Origin: Naumovozyma dairenensis CBS 421
Lineage: Eukaryota > Ascomycota > Saccharomycetes > Saccharomycetales > Saccharomycetaceae
Assembly: GCF_000227115.2 (NCBI RefSeq)
Contig: NC_016485.2
Span: 1-64,000, forward strand
Direction: 5' to 3'
Length of the DNA: 64,000 nucleotides
In this document: piece after piece, positions 1 through 9,613 of the stretch
Layout: every line of letters begins with the position of its first letter
Numbering within the stretch: the stretch's first letter is position 1
Program-made: the position numbers and the translations under genes
The notes under the pieces: generated by a model
What the model was told of the DNA's origin: nothing
The model's database searches: none
The model's input: only the letters and a program-made list of their open reading frames with translations

Positions 1-92
1 GTCCGGTATGGTAATGTAGATAACGTTGACCGGACTCCAATTTCCGAGAATTTCAGTGCAGTCGCCGCACCGCTTCGCGGCGGAGCTCCCGG
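1..92. repeat. GC-rich hairpin repeat, copy 1
   Basis: This stretch is nearly identical to 7862-7952. Both copies contain an inverted pair GTCCGG / CCGGAC about 30 bases apart, then a second hairpin CGCCGC / GCGGCG. The rest of the window is AT-rich, so the composition stands out. Copy 1 begins at or before the window edge. Its nature (LTR end, subtelomeric repeat or structured RNA) cannot be told from sequence alone. Confidence 0.7.
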
Positions 93-262
93 TGCATAGG
101 CAAAAAATCCTGCAAAAAGGAATGGGCTAATTTCATTTCGCCTACTCACTATAAAACGCGACACTGTACAGCTATATTTTCTTCTTTGAAAATTATGAAA
201 AATATGCTGGTTAAAGAGAAAAAAAACTCAAAAGTGCAAGGCTTGAAAAATGAAGTTAGCCC

Positions 263-1186
263 ATGCCATCTTTGCAGGTATTTTTTGCCTATGCATCTTT
301 TGTTCAAGCCGCCTTTCCCTTCTATGACGAGATTCGGTTGGGCCTGCACGCAGCTTATTGGTATTTCGAACCGGAGAGTCCAGTACTAACTGATCTTGCG
401 TTCTGGGGTTCTTTTGCAGAAGGTTCTATTACTTCTGTTAGGGAGATAATGAACACATGCCGCGTTTGCGAACAAGATGACAAAGAACCAAACTGGGATT
501 GTAGAGATTCAGCCCTTGCGTTGGTTAAAACATTAGTAATGAATGTCATAACGATTTGTGTTGGCTGGAAACATGCAGGAAGACCAAATGGCTCTATGGA
601 AGGTGCTGATACGACCGCTATTGCGAAGCGGGACCTTAGCAATCTTTGTAGTGCTGATTCTGGCGATTTTGTCCAAGATTGTGTTGATGTATGGTTGACG
701 GACTACCTCAACACAAACTATCCAGAACATTGGTCTGTCATTGGAAACTCTTTAGTGAAAAGGGACGAAAACATTGGAGGTATTCATGTAAAGAACCATA
801 ATGATAGTATGGTGTACCATTTATTATTTAAGCCCAATACAGTCGGAAATGGTGCCGTGGCCATGAAACCACTTTACCGAGAACAATCTGGTAATTTAAC
901 TAAACGTGATTATCCTCTATATGCCCCATCTTGTAGCTCTTATCTAGTGGCAGATTACTGTGCGAATCAAAGCAAATGGGGTGGGGTTTATGACAGTGGA
1001 GAAATGGAAAATATGCTGAATGAGATTTATACAAACGATTTTGATGGTACCTGGACAGCAGATTACTATAAATTATACACAAAAGAACAGGATGATAAAA
1101 CTCAAGATTGGGAACTTTCTTGGAGGACATATGAAGCAAAAGTCGGTAACTCAATATACTGGTCACAGTGTGACACAGGACATTGA
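263..1186 (+). CDS. K1-like killer preprotoxin homologue (chromosomal), start possibly frameshifted
   Basis: The 307-residue frame resembles the K1 killer toxin precursor encoded by the yeast M1 dsRNA satellite. That toxin is secreted, is matured by the Golgi protease Kex2, and damages the membrane of sensitive yeasts. Seen here: a hydrophobic start; a WGSF motif near residue 48 followed by a Cys-spaced segment; three Lys-Arg sites at residues 122-123, 166-167 and 214-215, in the K1 layout of alpha, gamma and beta parts; a YYKLY motif near 268; and a C-terminal CDTGH. K1-like chromosomal homologues are known as a family in several yeasts. Oddity: an ATG at 250 opens a 25-codon, very signal-peptide-like frame ending at a TGA at 325, one base out of register with this frame. 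The gene may therefore be frameshifted near the T-rich stretch at 281-301, or carry a sequencing error. Identity is well supported; function is not. Confidence 0.8.
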   Translation: MPSLQVFFAYASFVQAAFPFYDEIRLGLHAAYWYFEPESPVLTDLAFWGSFAEGSITSVREIMNTCRVCEQDDKEPNWDCRDSALALVKTLVMNVITICVGWKHAGRPNGSMEGADTTAIAKRDLSNLCSADSGDFVQDCVDVWLTDYLNTNYPEHWSVIGNSLVKRDENIGGIHVKNHNDSMVYHLLFKPNTVGNGAVAMKPLYREQSGNLTKRDYPLYAPSCSSYLVADYCANQSKWGGVYDSGEMENMLNEIYTNDFDGTWTADYYKLYTKEQDDKTQDWELSWRTYEAKVGNSIYWSQCDTGH

Positions 1187-1566
1187 AAGTATGACCGCCC
1201 ACTTTGATAAAGGTTTTAGAATTTACGCTAGAATTTCTGATTTTTGTATAATCTTACATATTGTAAGCATTTTTTTTTCCCCTTTATATCATAAGTAAAC
1301 TATCAGCAATCGTTACAATCATTCTAGAAAGACTCCCTCTTCCCTATAGGCCTTCAAATGATCTATACTGAATGTAACGATGCCATTACAGTCCTTATCT
1401 TCGTTTTAAAGCATGCGGCTCTGCATTTTCTTCTCCGACGGTCTTTGTATCTTTAGAGTATAAAAAAGATCAGTTTTATATATTTTACTACATACTTTTT
1501 ATATTTCAAACAACAAGCTTTGACTAGCAAATACAAATGATAAAAGCCGTGCCTTAATTTACCGCA
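1187..1566. other. intergenic, nothing recognised
   Basis: AT-rich sequence downstream of the killer-toxin-like gene, with a T-run at 1267-1278. I see no coding frame, RNA gene or repeat here. Confidence 0.5.
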
Positions 1567-2410
1567 ATGCCTTCTAGTAACAGGAACACTGACGTTTCCC
1601 CACAAAATGCTGTCGTGAACTTCTCCAGATTACGTAAGAGCGTTAATCAATCAAAAATTCTAGAACAATTCGCACTTAAACTTAGAGATTTTAGATGAAC
1701 TGGTTTTTGATAACCAGATCCTGTAAGCGATGGAAAAAAATGCATTATAATGCCGGAGGAGGACCCATGTTTATGTCGCTTGCAGAATACAAAAGCTAAG
1801 GTGCGATCGATAACATCCTAGCTCTTCTAGGTGTAGACCAATGGGTAGGCATGCGTCTATAACAAGTACGGCGAAGATACATTCTTTACTACTAATGACT
1901 CGAAAATATTAAATAATATGTTAAATAAAGCATATGATGCTGATGGGAAATTGCACCTCCAGAATTAGAACGACATGGCTATCATACATACATAGATGTA
2001 TCGTATTGAACGCACAGTATAGCTCAATATGACACATAACTAAGACTCTTCTGTCCTTTTGTACACAGGACCACTCTATCAGACATACAAACTAGGCTGC
2101 AGATTCTTTTGAGCGAATCGAAGGTATCACAAATAACCTCATTTAGAACATTAGAAATATCATTGCATCACATATTCATTGAAAGGAAGCGAATAAATGG
2201 GTTGAGAAAAAGAATGATTATCTGAGTAATCAACGATCATTAAAATACCTCAGCACCACGTATATGATCAAGGATAGAATGCATCCTATGCTAACCCTAG
2301 TTGGCGAAGTCGAAAACCTATTGTTAGATAAATTGCAGATTGACGTTTCCTTGAATTAGGTCCACGAAAAAATATCCTCACTGTCCATTTATTGGGATTG
2401 CTATCTTTCA
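1567..2410 (+). pseudogene. decayed protein-coding relic, unidentified
   Basis: A 43-codon frame starts at ATG 1567. Short stretches with protein-like composition follow in shifting frames, separated by stops. One around 1865-1966 reads YGEDTFFTTNDSKILNNM and continues to a stop. One around 2190-2357 reads KEANKWVEKKNDYLSNQRS and continues into a helical, Leu-rich stretch. The plus-strand polarity is consistent throughout. I do not recognise the ancestor. The Glu/Lys-rich helical part and the MP start recall, weakly, the intact ORF at 5343-6245, so this may be a dead paralogue of it. That is a guess. Confidence 0.3.
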
Positions 2411-2612
2411 AACTAATCTGACTAAAATATATGATGTTCCAGTATTTCATTGAGAGATAAAACATTTATCACAAACGTTGTCTATCATCGATAATCGAAT
2501 AGAACAGAGGCTGGTATTCATAACTCGAATCATTACTAAGCTTCCTTCAACCTCACATTCTGTCTTTACCAGAACTCGACACAGGAACAAATGCAAACAA
2601 ACATACTTTACC

Positions 2613-3578
2613 ATGGACTCTCCCACTGTCAATGGGTTGAAGTTAAGAAGACCATTTTCTGAATCAAGAAGAAATAATATTTGGCGGTTTCTTTCAAGTT
2701 ATTTCTCTATTAATAGTGCACCCGTTACAAACACTTATTCTGTGAAACAAGAAAACTGGATTTTAGATGAACCTACAAATTTGGCTCTAGATAACAGGGG
2801 TACGACAAATACGATCTTCAAAGAATATATTATGAAATATTTCTTGATTGATAAAGGGCGTAGCTTCCCTGGCACTGTTTTAGAGGCTCCGTTTCACAAG
2901 CTGATGTTAAAAGACAATAACCCAACTTTACTTGTCTTAGGTCCAAATCTTTATAAGGAACAAGCTTTTTATTCTTGTGATATCGAAGAAACAGGTAAAG
3001 AATTATTGAACATCAAGTACGAAATTGGAACTCTAGAGCTGAACGGCTTTCTCCATTGTATACATGAGCGGGTAAATGTTCGATATGAAGGCTATTCTTA
3101 CAAAGGATCCTATAAAATATCTGAAAACCCCATGAAACCAAATAGGCTTTTATATTTACCACCCTCTCAATATTCCAACATTCCACTTCTAGCCTTTTTT
3201 TATAGGTTTTCTCAGGAGGATGCTATAATATACAGGGATTTGTTGGTTGTTTACAGAATACGAGCAATCCGACGAGGTTATGAACCGATAATAGACAACG
3301 TCTTAAGTGTCTTTTTCGATCCACCATATGAAATATATGTCATTTCTTCGCCACATGGGGACGATTCCAAACAAGAATATATCGACGTTGATCGTTGTGA
3401 AGACGTCACAGAGGAGGAACGTCAAGCTTACCAAGCTTACTTTATGTTGAAAATGAAATTCATGCTGGGTGATAAATTGAAATACTCAATATTTTGTGAA
3501 CTGCTTGAGAATACAAATCATGCCTATTCTGAGAGTGTATATCTAGAGGAGTCCGATCATTTCGAGTCCGGAGTTTGA
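2613..3578 (+). CDS. hypothetical protein, subtelomeric
   Basis: Not recognised. The frame is open from further upstream, but the first ATG is at 2613 in a good context (ccATGG), giving 321 residues. The protein is soluble-looking, with aromatic-rich, beta-like stretches, no signal peptide, no clear membrane span and few cysteines. It has an acidic patch near residues 255-275 (DDSKQEYIDVDRCEDV) and a charged tail. It sits between a decayed relic and a repeat-filled stretch, so it may be a lineage-specific subtelomeric gene. The long uninterrupted frame in AT-rich DNA is the main evidence that it is real. Confidence 0.5.
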   Translation: MDSPTVNGLKLRRPFSESRRNNIWRFLSSYFSINSAPVTNTYSVKQENWILDEPTNLALDNRGTTNTIFKEYIMKYFLIDKGRSFPGTVLEAPFHKLMLKDNNPTLLVLGPNLYKEQAFYSCDIEETGKELLNIKYEIGTLELNGFLHCIHERVNVRYEGYSYKGSYKISENPMKPNRLLYLPPSQYSNIPLLAFFYRFSQEDAIIYRDLLVVYRIRAIRRGYEPIIDNVLSVFFDPPYEIYVISSPHGDDSKQEYIDVDRCEDVTEEERQAYQAYFMLKMKFMLGDKLKYSIFCELLENTNHAYSESVYLEESDHFESGV

Positions 3579-4309
3579 CCTTTATGTGATGAAACAAAAA
3601 ATCCAACAAAAATCGCATTACTACATCATTCCTCTTAATGAAACCACCGCTGCTCGGGAAAAATAATCATTTCTGAATTTTTCTAGTGACGGAGATTGTG
3701 TGCAAGAAAGTGATTATTTATTCTTTTTTAACGTGTATTCTCAGAAAACTCTTAATATCCTCCAACTTTTCATCAGTTTCATAGAATATTCTAGAGAGTC
3801 AGCGGTTAACGTATGCTAGAGCTTGGGTAAAAGTGAAATTAATTTTACATAGTTTTACTAAGAAGTTCGAATTTTTCTGGGGTACTGCACTTTTGTCAGG
3901 AAGATAAAAACATAATACAGCTTTTCAACTATCGTACAGGATCAGGTACAATTCTATTGAATTCTCCGTTATTCCTTGATTATCATAAAATATATTGCAT
4001 TGAGCATTGCGTTGGTCCTGTTACATTTATATTCCCGTATAATGCCTACAAAATGACTTCTTCAAATTTATTTCTCTTTTCACCAAATCTGCAACTGCTG
4101 GACCAGTGGACACCTACTAAATACTTCTATAATATTATATACGGAACACTATAGATAAGATACCATCCTTTTAGGGAAATTTGTTGAATATTATATTTCC
4201 TTTAATTTTTAAAGTCGTTTACTTGTTGTAGAAAGCATATAGTACAAGCACTTTCCTGATTTGTAGTCAAAGCACGCATTTGAGGTGTAATTTTTTTTGG
4301 AGGTAGTAT
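3579..4309. other. intergenic, nothing recognised
   Basis: AT-rich, with only short random frames (the longest is about 65 codons at 3957-4154, with no protein-like features). It ends at the assembly gap. Confidence 0.5.
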
Positions 4310-4329
4310 NNNNNNNNNNNNNNNNNNNN
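4310..4329. other. assembly gap (20 N)
   Basis: Twenty consecutive N. The true distance across the gap is unknown, so order and spacing of features left and right of it are provisional. Confidence 0.99.
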
Positions 4330-4653
4330 AAAAAAATAGTAGGATAGGTATCAAAATATATGGAATGAGAATATGGTTGGTCTATTCTGGCCCTGGATTG
4401 GGAAAAAAAGAAATAATATTAGTGGGGTAATATGATTTTAGAGTATTTTTTTTTAATAGATTATTTAATAAAAGAAAATGGATTGGATTAGGATTAATTC
4501 TCGGCTAGGATTGGATTGAAAAATTTCGGAAGGGAATAAAAAAAGGTAGGGTTATCCAAAAATCCCGTAGGATTGAACAAAAAATCCAATCAGTCAAAGG
4601 TCTGCTACGTAGCTCTTTTTTCTCGACGGGGCCGTTATCTCTCCGAAGTCCGG
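4330..4653. other. purine-rich intergenic stretch beside repeat A
   Basis: Contains several copies of a GGATTGGATT-like word and A-rich purine tracts (for example near 4520-4550). No gene seen. Purine tracts next to a repeat could be a retroelement remnant, but nothing else supports that. Confidence 0.3.
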
Positions 4654-5076
4654 ACGTTGATAGCGAAGTGATTGTTGCTATCAAAGAAAAGAGAGTTGAA
4701 TGAGTAGAGATAATTGTCTAGTAGTTAGTACGAATTATATCCCTAGAATATACAATTCTTTTTATTCTAGTAATTTAGTAATTAGTATTTTATTATGAAA
4801 TAGATGGAGCGATCGATGGATAGTCGTCTTCTCCTTATGTATAGTAGATAAAGTAGTTAAATAAAAGAGTGTAATTTGGGATTAAGATTGCTCTTAATTC
4901 CAATATAATAAGAATCTTCTCTCGAATAAACACGGTGGAAAGTAAAATGAAATGCAAGAAAGTTGATAAGAATTTGTGTGTGCTGGGTTAGTGAACCATC
5001 GTCGTTAGTGCTTTCTCATATTGCTTGATTTGGACTGGGTCGAAGTAGCAGGGACTTCGGTCGGTACCAACAACGT
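4654..5076. repeat. two-copy hairpin-bounded repeat, copy A
   Basis: Shares both its ends with 45393-45738. The left end has ACGTTGATAGCG and an 8-bp stem TTGATAGC / GCTATCAA; the right end has GGTCGAA...TTCG and GGTACCAACAACGT. The middle is AT-rich and not alignable. The element starts with ACGTTG and ends with CAACGT in both copies. Either a solo LTR or small transposon relic (plus strand TG...CCAACA), or a structured RNA gene, could give this pattern. Confidence 0.55.
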
Positions 5077-5342
5077 GTGTACTGTCAGTGCACTTTACCT
5101 TACCGCGTCTCTACGTACCGTCTATAATAACGCGAACGGAGTTCTCGAGCAGCTCCATAGTATTGATCTTATCCTCTGCAAATGACAAATGTAATTGTAT
5201 ATAAAGTGAGTCCTTCAGACTCTTGTATAATGAAAAAACTTGTTTCTGAACTGTTTACTGTCGTGCACGCTATAACATAAAAGATGCTCACTCATTCAAA
5301 AGAGAACAGAAAATATAAAAAAGATCAATAGAAAATCAAAAT
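5077..5342. other. upstream region of the 5343 ORF
   Basis: No gene. A TATATAAAG word at about 5199-5207, some 140 bases before the ATG at 5343, could be a TATA element. Confidence 0.3.
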
Positions 5343-6245
5343 ATGCCACAAATTATTAACCATCCAATTTTTCAAATTGACATGAAATTTTTGAAAACGA
5401 TTGATCAAAAAAGGGTGAGGCACGTTTCATATAGAAAAAATGAACTCCCATCAAAGGAAATCGATATGTTATTTATGTACAGGATCATTCAAAGCGAAGG
5501 TGGTAACATCAAGAAGATTAATGGGAAGGAGTTCTTTGAGACCTTAAGAACCTCACATCCAAGAACAAGAATTTTTCTCGTTCCATCATATTATCATTCA
5601 ATTTACAAGGAATATTTGTCTCCAGAAGAAAAAGTCGTGGAGTTGTATTTCAAAGATGAATATATCCACCTTACAAAAGCCTATTTCTTTATGGTGGGAA
5701 CAGCCGTTGTGATTGGTCTGGAAAGGGGTGCTTTCGACACGGGTGCCGCTAGTGAGCTTGTATCTGAATTCGCTCGTCTTAACCCAGATGCTGCTGATAC
5801 TGAGTGGTATTTAAATCAGTCTGTTCGAATACTCACCGGGTTTTTCGAGAAAGTAATCCTAGATTGGAAAGACCAGTATAGGCCAGACAACAGAAAGACT
5901 GATCAGGAAATCCGTGAAGAAATTAATCGCTTGAACGAAGTCGCTAAATTACTGGACATGGTCCCAGAGATTATTGCCAGCAATTTAGAAATTGCAAAAG
6001 GGATGCAGCAGCAGGATTTTGACGAAATGAAGAAGGACGTTAATAAAGAGACCATAGTGGCAAAGAAAAAAATATATAAATGTAAAATTACCCTTCTTCG
6101 TCGGATATACCCAAGGCTGTCATTAGAGTTATTTGGAGAGTTAGTGGCACTGATGCAAGCGGTTGTGAAGCTGTTTACTCTGGTGCTGACAGCTGTCCTT
6201 GAATTGAAAACCAGTACTAAACTACGAAATTCGTTATTTTGGTGA
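5343..6245 (+). CDS. hypothetical protein with C-terminal hydrophobic helix
   Basis: Not recognised. 300 residues from an ATG at 5343 that follows an A-rich leader typical of yeast genes. The N-terminal half is mixed. A hydrophobic stretch (FFMVGTAVVIGLERG, near residues 118-132) is followed by a charged helical region rich in Glu/Lys (about 170-245). A hydrophobic segment near 258-285 (LVALMQAVVKLFTLVLTAVL) may be a membrane anchor. The next frame over, just past the TGA, stays open for a few codons, so the exact C-terminus is uncertain. The neighbours are repeats and toxin-like genes. A role as an immunity or membrane protein is conceivable but unsupported. Confidence 0.5.
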   Translation: MPQIINHPIFQIDMKFLKTIDQKRVRHVSYRKNELPSKEIDMLFMYRIIQSEGGNIKKINGKEFFETLRTSHPRTRIFLVPSYYHSIYKEYLSPEEKVVELYFKDEYIHLTKAYFFMVGTAVVIGLERGAFDTGAASELVSEFARLNPDAADTEWYLNQSVRILTGFFEKVILDWKDQYRPDNRKTDQEIREEINRLNEVAKLLDMVPEIIASNLEIAKGMQQQDFDEMKKDVNKETIVAKKKIYKCKITLLRRIYPRLSLELFGELVALMQAVVKLFTLVLTAVLELKTSTKLRNSLFW

Positions 6246-6527
6246 TGGCTGCAATCCTAACTAATGTATGGCTTGCGTATTTCAACAATCCTGAGTGATG
6301 CAGTGAACATTGCTCATAAAAATACATGATAATAGAAGAAAAAATTTACTATGATATTTAAATGTATATTTTACCTAGTTTAGGCTTAATAAATATTGTA
6401 TATCAAAGTTTGTTATTTAAATATTGTAATACCCTCAACAACGTGGGATCACCAACATAAAAGGTTAAAAGAAATTAGAAGCTAGTCGCAAAGGTACTGG
6501 CAATAAAAGGAGACAAAAACTTTTAGT

Positions 6528-7181
6528 TTAACTGTTACAATTGTACCAGCCCGTTAATTCACCACAACCTTCATCATAACAGCCCTTAAATTGACCACCA
6601 CAACTAGCATACTGAGCCTTTTCGTTAGCACCAATTAATAAAGTACCGATCCATGTTCCACCGTGTGTCATTGTAATACAATAAATGTTACAGTCCCATT
6701 CACCCTCTAATTTACGCAGCACAGTATCGATAACACCGGCAAATGTCTTTTGTTCAGCTGTTGTACCACAATCACCACCACTAACCCAATATCTATAGTA
6801 CATACCTCTCTGTTGGCCATGGATTTCAGAACACTGTTTGGAATTTGCTAATTGCTTAATCTTGAATGCAATGTCCCAAATGTTTTCCAAACCTTCCCAA
6901 ATGATATTAGTACAGTTCACCGCACCTACAACCCATGTTACACAAGCATGAATATTCAATCTCTTTTCTAAGTCAAGTAAATTGTCGAAGAATAAGTTAG
7001 ATGTATCCCTGTAAGTAATGTTGAACCAATCAGTATTGTCATCACGTTTTTCAATTGGACTGCTTCCGATTAGCTCAAAAGCAGATAAATCAATATCGAT
7101 ATGAGTTTTTGCAATAATATTACCATCTTCATTCGCTAAGAGTGGGAATGAACCATTACCACCCACTACTAGTTGGCCCAT
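6528..7181 (-). CDS. Cys-rich secreted-type protein with Kex2 site, leader out of frame
   Basis: A 217-residue frame with ten cysteines (80, 90, 117, 138, 164, 168, 194, 201, 206, 215), N-glycosylation sequons and dibasic Lys-Arg sites at 45-46 and 73-74. The mature part would be a disulfide-rich exported protein. The block around 161-184 (WDCNIYCITMTHGGTW) recalls a yeast secreted-protein family annotated as CSS-like or killer-toxin-like; that is from memory and unconfirmed. No signal sequence is encoded in this frame: a stop lies just upstream of ATG 7181. A strongly hydrophobic 52-codon leader-like frame (7169-7327) overlaps it in another register. The gene is probably broken by a frameshift, or the assembly has an indel. 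Confidence 0.5.
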   Translation of the reverse strand: MGQLVVGGNGSFPLLANEDGNIIAKTHIDIDLSAFELIGSSPIEKRDDNTDWFNITYRDTSNLFFDNLLDLEKRLNIHACVTWVVGAVNCTNIIWEGLENIWDIAFKIKQLANSKQCSEIHGQQRGMYYRYWVSGGDCGTTAEQKTFAGVIDTVLRKLEGEWDCNIYCITMTHGGTWIGTLLIGANEKAQYASCGGQFKGCYDEGCGELTGWYNCNS

Positions 7182-7327
7182 AGCGAGTTAAGGAAAGTCT
7201 GGGCCAGAATGATAACAGCAAAACCCGTGATAGGCAAAGCAATTGGAATTGGGAGAAATTTAAAAGCATAATAAAGTGGAGAAAGGAACACGATGGTAAT
7301 AAAACTTATAATAATAGTAGAAAGCAT
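7169..7327 (-). other. hydrophobic leader-like frame upstream of the Cys-rich ORF
   Basis: A 52-codon frame from ATG 7327 to TAG 7169 has two hydrophobic helices (one includes TIIISFITIVFLSPLYYAF; the second lies about 30 residues later). It overlaps the start of the Cys-rich frame by 13 bases in a different register. This is what one expects of the membrane or signal leader of the same gene separated by a small indel. A separate tiny membrane protein is the alternative. Confidence 0.4.
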
Positions 7328-7861
7328 ACTAAACGTGCAAAAACGAAGAGTCTTCTCAAAGAAAAATTATACTTATCTTGGTTGACAATTAGCAAATGAA
7401 GTAATAAGAAATTGGTAAAAAAGACATTGATTTTCCTTCATCATTTAGAGGGAATACCTCTCTTTTTATATCTCCAGGATTTTATAACACAATGTTTATG
7501 GAGTTTACTGTCGGAACAGATATATTTTTCCCCAAGCAAAAGTGGAGGAGAAACCAGAAAACATAGTAGAAGCACATTAAAATGAGCACTGTGGCACAAT
7601 ACAGTAGAGGTGTTAATTAAAATTGAGAGACTGAGATGGCAACAGAGGAGAGATATTCACATATTCATTTTCGACATCATAATCCATACAACCGGAAAGA
7701 CTTTGGGAGCGCGTCCAATAGCCTCGAGAAGAAACTACGGTTGATGAAAACATGGTTATAGTAAAATATTTCGAAATTCTTATTTATCTTTTTCTGGGCA
7801 ATGGGAATCCGATCGGCGCATTCCGTCCCGTGAAGGTGCAAAATATATGTCTGGGTGGGGC
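7328..7861. other. intergenic, nothing recognised
   Basis: AT-rich, becoming less so at 7800-7860. This is the presumed promoter side of the minus-strand Cys-rich gene. No other feature seen. Confidence 0.4.
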
Positions 7862-7952
7862 GTCCGGTATGTAATGTAGATAGCGTTGCCGGACTTCAAT
7901 TTTCGAGATTTCAGTGCAGTCGCCGCACCGCTTCGCGGCGCAGCTCCCGGTG
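7862..7952. repeat. GC-rich hairpin repeat, copy 2
   Basis: Near-identical to window positions 1-92, with the same two nested hairpins (GTCCGG/CCGGAC and CGCCGC/GCGGCG). The match stops abruptly at CCCGGTG, where a solo LTR-like sequence begins. That looks like an insertion or recombination junction. Confidence 0.7.
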
Positions 7953-7954
7953 GT

Positions 7955-8200
7955 TTACCCGCATATGCGACACGCCGAGCTTGACGATCCTTTCAAGAAC
8001 TTCTAATGAGAATTTTGCAACTGAAGCTACTTCAGAGAACGTTACCAATCTTAGAACCCTTTAGGTATTCACCATATCCCCATTGTTATCCTAGCTGTTT
8101 ATTATATAACCGAACCTATTATACTGGACTTATATATATTATACCTGAATGTATTAATAGGCAACCTGAACTATCAATAAGAAGTAAATTACATCTAACA
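7955..8200 (+). repeat. delta-like solo LTR fragment, copy 1
   Basis: About 245 bases nearly identical to the reverse complement of 16062-16307, and recognisably related to 40459-40684. The 3' end reads TTACATCTAACA, with an AAGAACTTCTAATG-like block near the 5' part. Both resemble the 3' half of Ty1/Ty2 delta LTRs. The expected 5' part is missing and is replaced by the GC-rich repeat. No internal retrotransposon ORF is present. Confidence 0.65.
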
Positions 8201-9613
8201 ATTACTCTCTTCGTGAAATTCGTATTAAGTTTATGTTTTACAAGTTTAAATATAATTCTTTGTTTAGAAATAATTGGAAGAGAATAATTAATAAATGAAT
8301 AATAAATAAAAAATAATTAAAAGAAATAACGCAAAACAGAAATATCTGAAGTTGTAAAAGATGAAGAGATTATACTTGCACTACACCAAAGAAGAAGCCC
8401 AGCCCATACACCCATCCACACTCTTGTGACAAACTACGAATCACACAAGAAAGGTCGCTGATCAAGTCTGTACGTACTGGTTATTTCGGTATTTATTGAG
8501 TTAACGTTCGGATGAAGTTTAAAGATACACGAATGCCTCAATTACCTATCAAATATGATTAAGACATCTAAGAAATGGAAAAGAGCTTTACCTTACAAAA
8601 TAAACTCGAGACGAGTCGAGTTACACCACTAGTATATCGCTAACATGTTTCTTCTAAGTTTCTAGACGAATATGAAGGTCGTTTAAAAGAAAAATAGAAG
8701 AGTCAAAAATATTAGAAGGACCAAAAAATATTAAAATTTGTCTTGATTAAACTTAAAAAAGTACGCCCACCCACCTTCCTTTTTCAACCCGAGCAATGAC
8801 AATGTAAAAAAGTGGTTTTCCCAATTTCTAGGGGGTGTTGGAACAGCCAGGAAACTACCTTTTACTAGAACCTTATTTTATATCCGCTCTTACCAGATGT
8901 ATTACCGAGATCCTCCTATGTACATACGCACTCCTTGCGACAAATCAATAACAGCTACGGTCTTTTCTCACTCATTTTTGCCCGCTCCAACACTAATTGT
9001 ATTCGTGTATACGTAAATATTTTTACTAAAATGGTTACTTACCCTTTACGGTAACCTTATCTCACTCTATCTAACCACTGGCTGGTTCTTCTAGTATGAA
9101 TGAGATTGTACGTTAAGTCACATCATTTTTATGACACCGAACATCTATCATAACATTTTTCTTCTTGGAAAGATTGCTGCAGTTCCGACTCCACATATCT
9201 TAAAAATTTTCCATACGTGGAGGAAGTCCGGAGATATAACGGCTCCTCGAGAAAAAGCGTTATGTACACGGTGACCTCCCTACAGTTGGGCTGCCACTAT
9301 AGTAATAGAATGCATAAACATTATAGTATAGGTACTTATCAGGTTTTGCAACCAGAACATTTAGCGTTAATCCACTCTAAATAATCTTAAATAATTACCG
9401 CGCTTATTTGACGGTATAAACTGGTGATAATTTTCGATAAGACCTTTTGAAGTTGGTATCCTGTTTCGTCGCTAACTTATATAAGCATAAGAGAAATAGC
9501 ATTTAGCGATACTATTTCAATTTTCCTCCTTACTTAAAGTGCAGTGTGAATTCCGTTTACTTCATACTAAGAAAAATAAGAAAAGGAAATATACAAACAT
9601 ATCATTTTGTGAA
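8201..9613. other. gene-poor interval
   Basis: No convincing gene. A run near 8408-8420 resembles a Rap1-type ACACCCA word. The rest is AT-rich. The last few hundred bases are the upstream region of the pseudogene at 9614. Confidence 0.4.

Noticed and set aside
4515..4560. Centromere CDEIII-like TTCCGAAA word on the minus strand
   Set aside because: The flanking bases do not fit the consensus, no CDEI was found at the right distance, and the region is subtelomeric and repeat-rich.
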